Shown in pieces: positions 5,846 through 5,869 of a stretch of DNA of 5,869 bases (the stretch's first letter is position 1; each line of letters starts with the position of its first letter). Under the pieces are notes generated by a model. That model had not been told where the DNA came from, did no database searches, and saw only the letters and a list, made by a program, of their open reading frames with translations. The stretch is from Flavobacteriales bacterium UBA2798. Lineage in GTDB: Bacteria; Bacteroidota; Bacteroidia; Flavobacteriales_D; UBA2798. Both the position numbers and the translations under genes were made by a program. Where the stretch lies: positions 41,745 through 47,613 of the forward strand of contig DEHO01000020.1 of NCBI GenBank assembly GCA_002351955.1, given 5' to 3'.

Positions 5846-5869
5846 GGGGCTACTAAGCTTTCCAATGAA
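5846..5869. repeat. 24-bp direct repeat of 5499-5522 at the window end
   Basis: These 24 bases are identical to 5499-5522, an offset of 347 bp. They cover the acceptor 3' strand of the tRNA, the terminator 5' arm and loop, and the ATGAA that starts the GIY-YIG ORF. The two copies bracket the GIY-YIG gene. The window stops exactly where the repeat is still perfect. Confidence 0.9.

Larger units (their letters stand above)
5788..5869 (+). pseudogene. tRNA-Arg 3'-half module with palindrome insert (copy 3), runs off the right edge
   Basis: TAGGGG (5788-5793) matches the T-stem 5' strand. The 40-nt double palindrome follows (5794-5833), then T-loop and T-stem TTCGATTCCCTT (5834-5845) and acceptor GGGGCTA (5846-5852). 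Compared with the intact gene one C is missing between CCCTT and GGGG. The 5' half of a tRNA is absent; coding sequence of the GIY-YIG gene sits there instead. The module continues into the same bases that start the terminator and GIY-YIG ORF behind the intact tRNA, up to ATGAA at the window end. Confidence 0.8.

Overview
The window reads as a stretch of a Bacteroidota genome (a Flavobacteriia-, Chitinophagia- or Sphingobacteriia-like organism). The reasons are: a giant low-complexity secreted protein made of SprB/PKD-like Ig repeats with a C-rich 'NGCT' signature, promoter boxes of the TAnnTTTG type upstream of a tRNA, start codons without a Shine-Dalgarno site, a tRNA without an encoded CCA end, and a small GIY-YIG nuclease gene directly behind a tRNA. 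I cannot name the species.

Layout. Bases 1-3815 are one uninterrupted minus-strand reading frame (1271 codons visible, C-terminus beyond the left edge). It encodes a signal peptide, a Cys-containing N-terminal beta domain, twelve Ig-like repeats of about 80 residues and the start of a PKD domain. It is a cell-surface or secreted adhesin-type protein, probably a type IX secretion (T9SS) substrate. A 217-bp divergent gap separates it from a 77-residue plus-strand protein with one membrane anchor and an acidic tail (4033-4266). That gene meets, stop codon against stop codon, a minus-strand secreted TPR protein (4267-5028) whose C-terminal half resembles the eukaryotic RMDN (regulator of microtubule dynamics) family.

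The right end (about 5122-5869) is the unusual part. It holds an intact tRNA-Arg(CCG), a tandem copy 143 bp upstream that is broken in the T-arm by a 40-nt double palindrome, and a more decayed remnant before that. A 90-residue GIY-YIG nuclease ORF follows the intact tRNA. Its start codon lies inside the tRNA terminator hairpin. Its stop codon is the TAG of a second 'TAGGGG + 40-nt double palindrome + tRNA tail' module. That module repeats the tRNA 3' end and the terminator 5' arm and runs off the right edge. Together these parts look like a small repeat/nuclease unit that recurs at tRNA 3' ends. The structure is visible in the sequence; mobility is inference.
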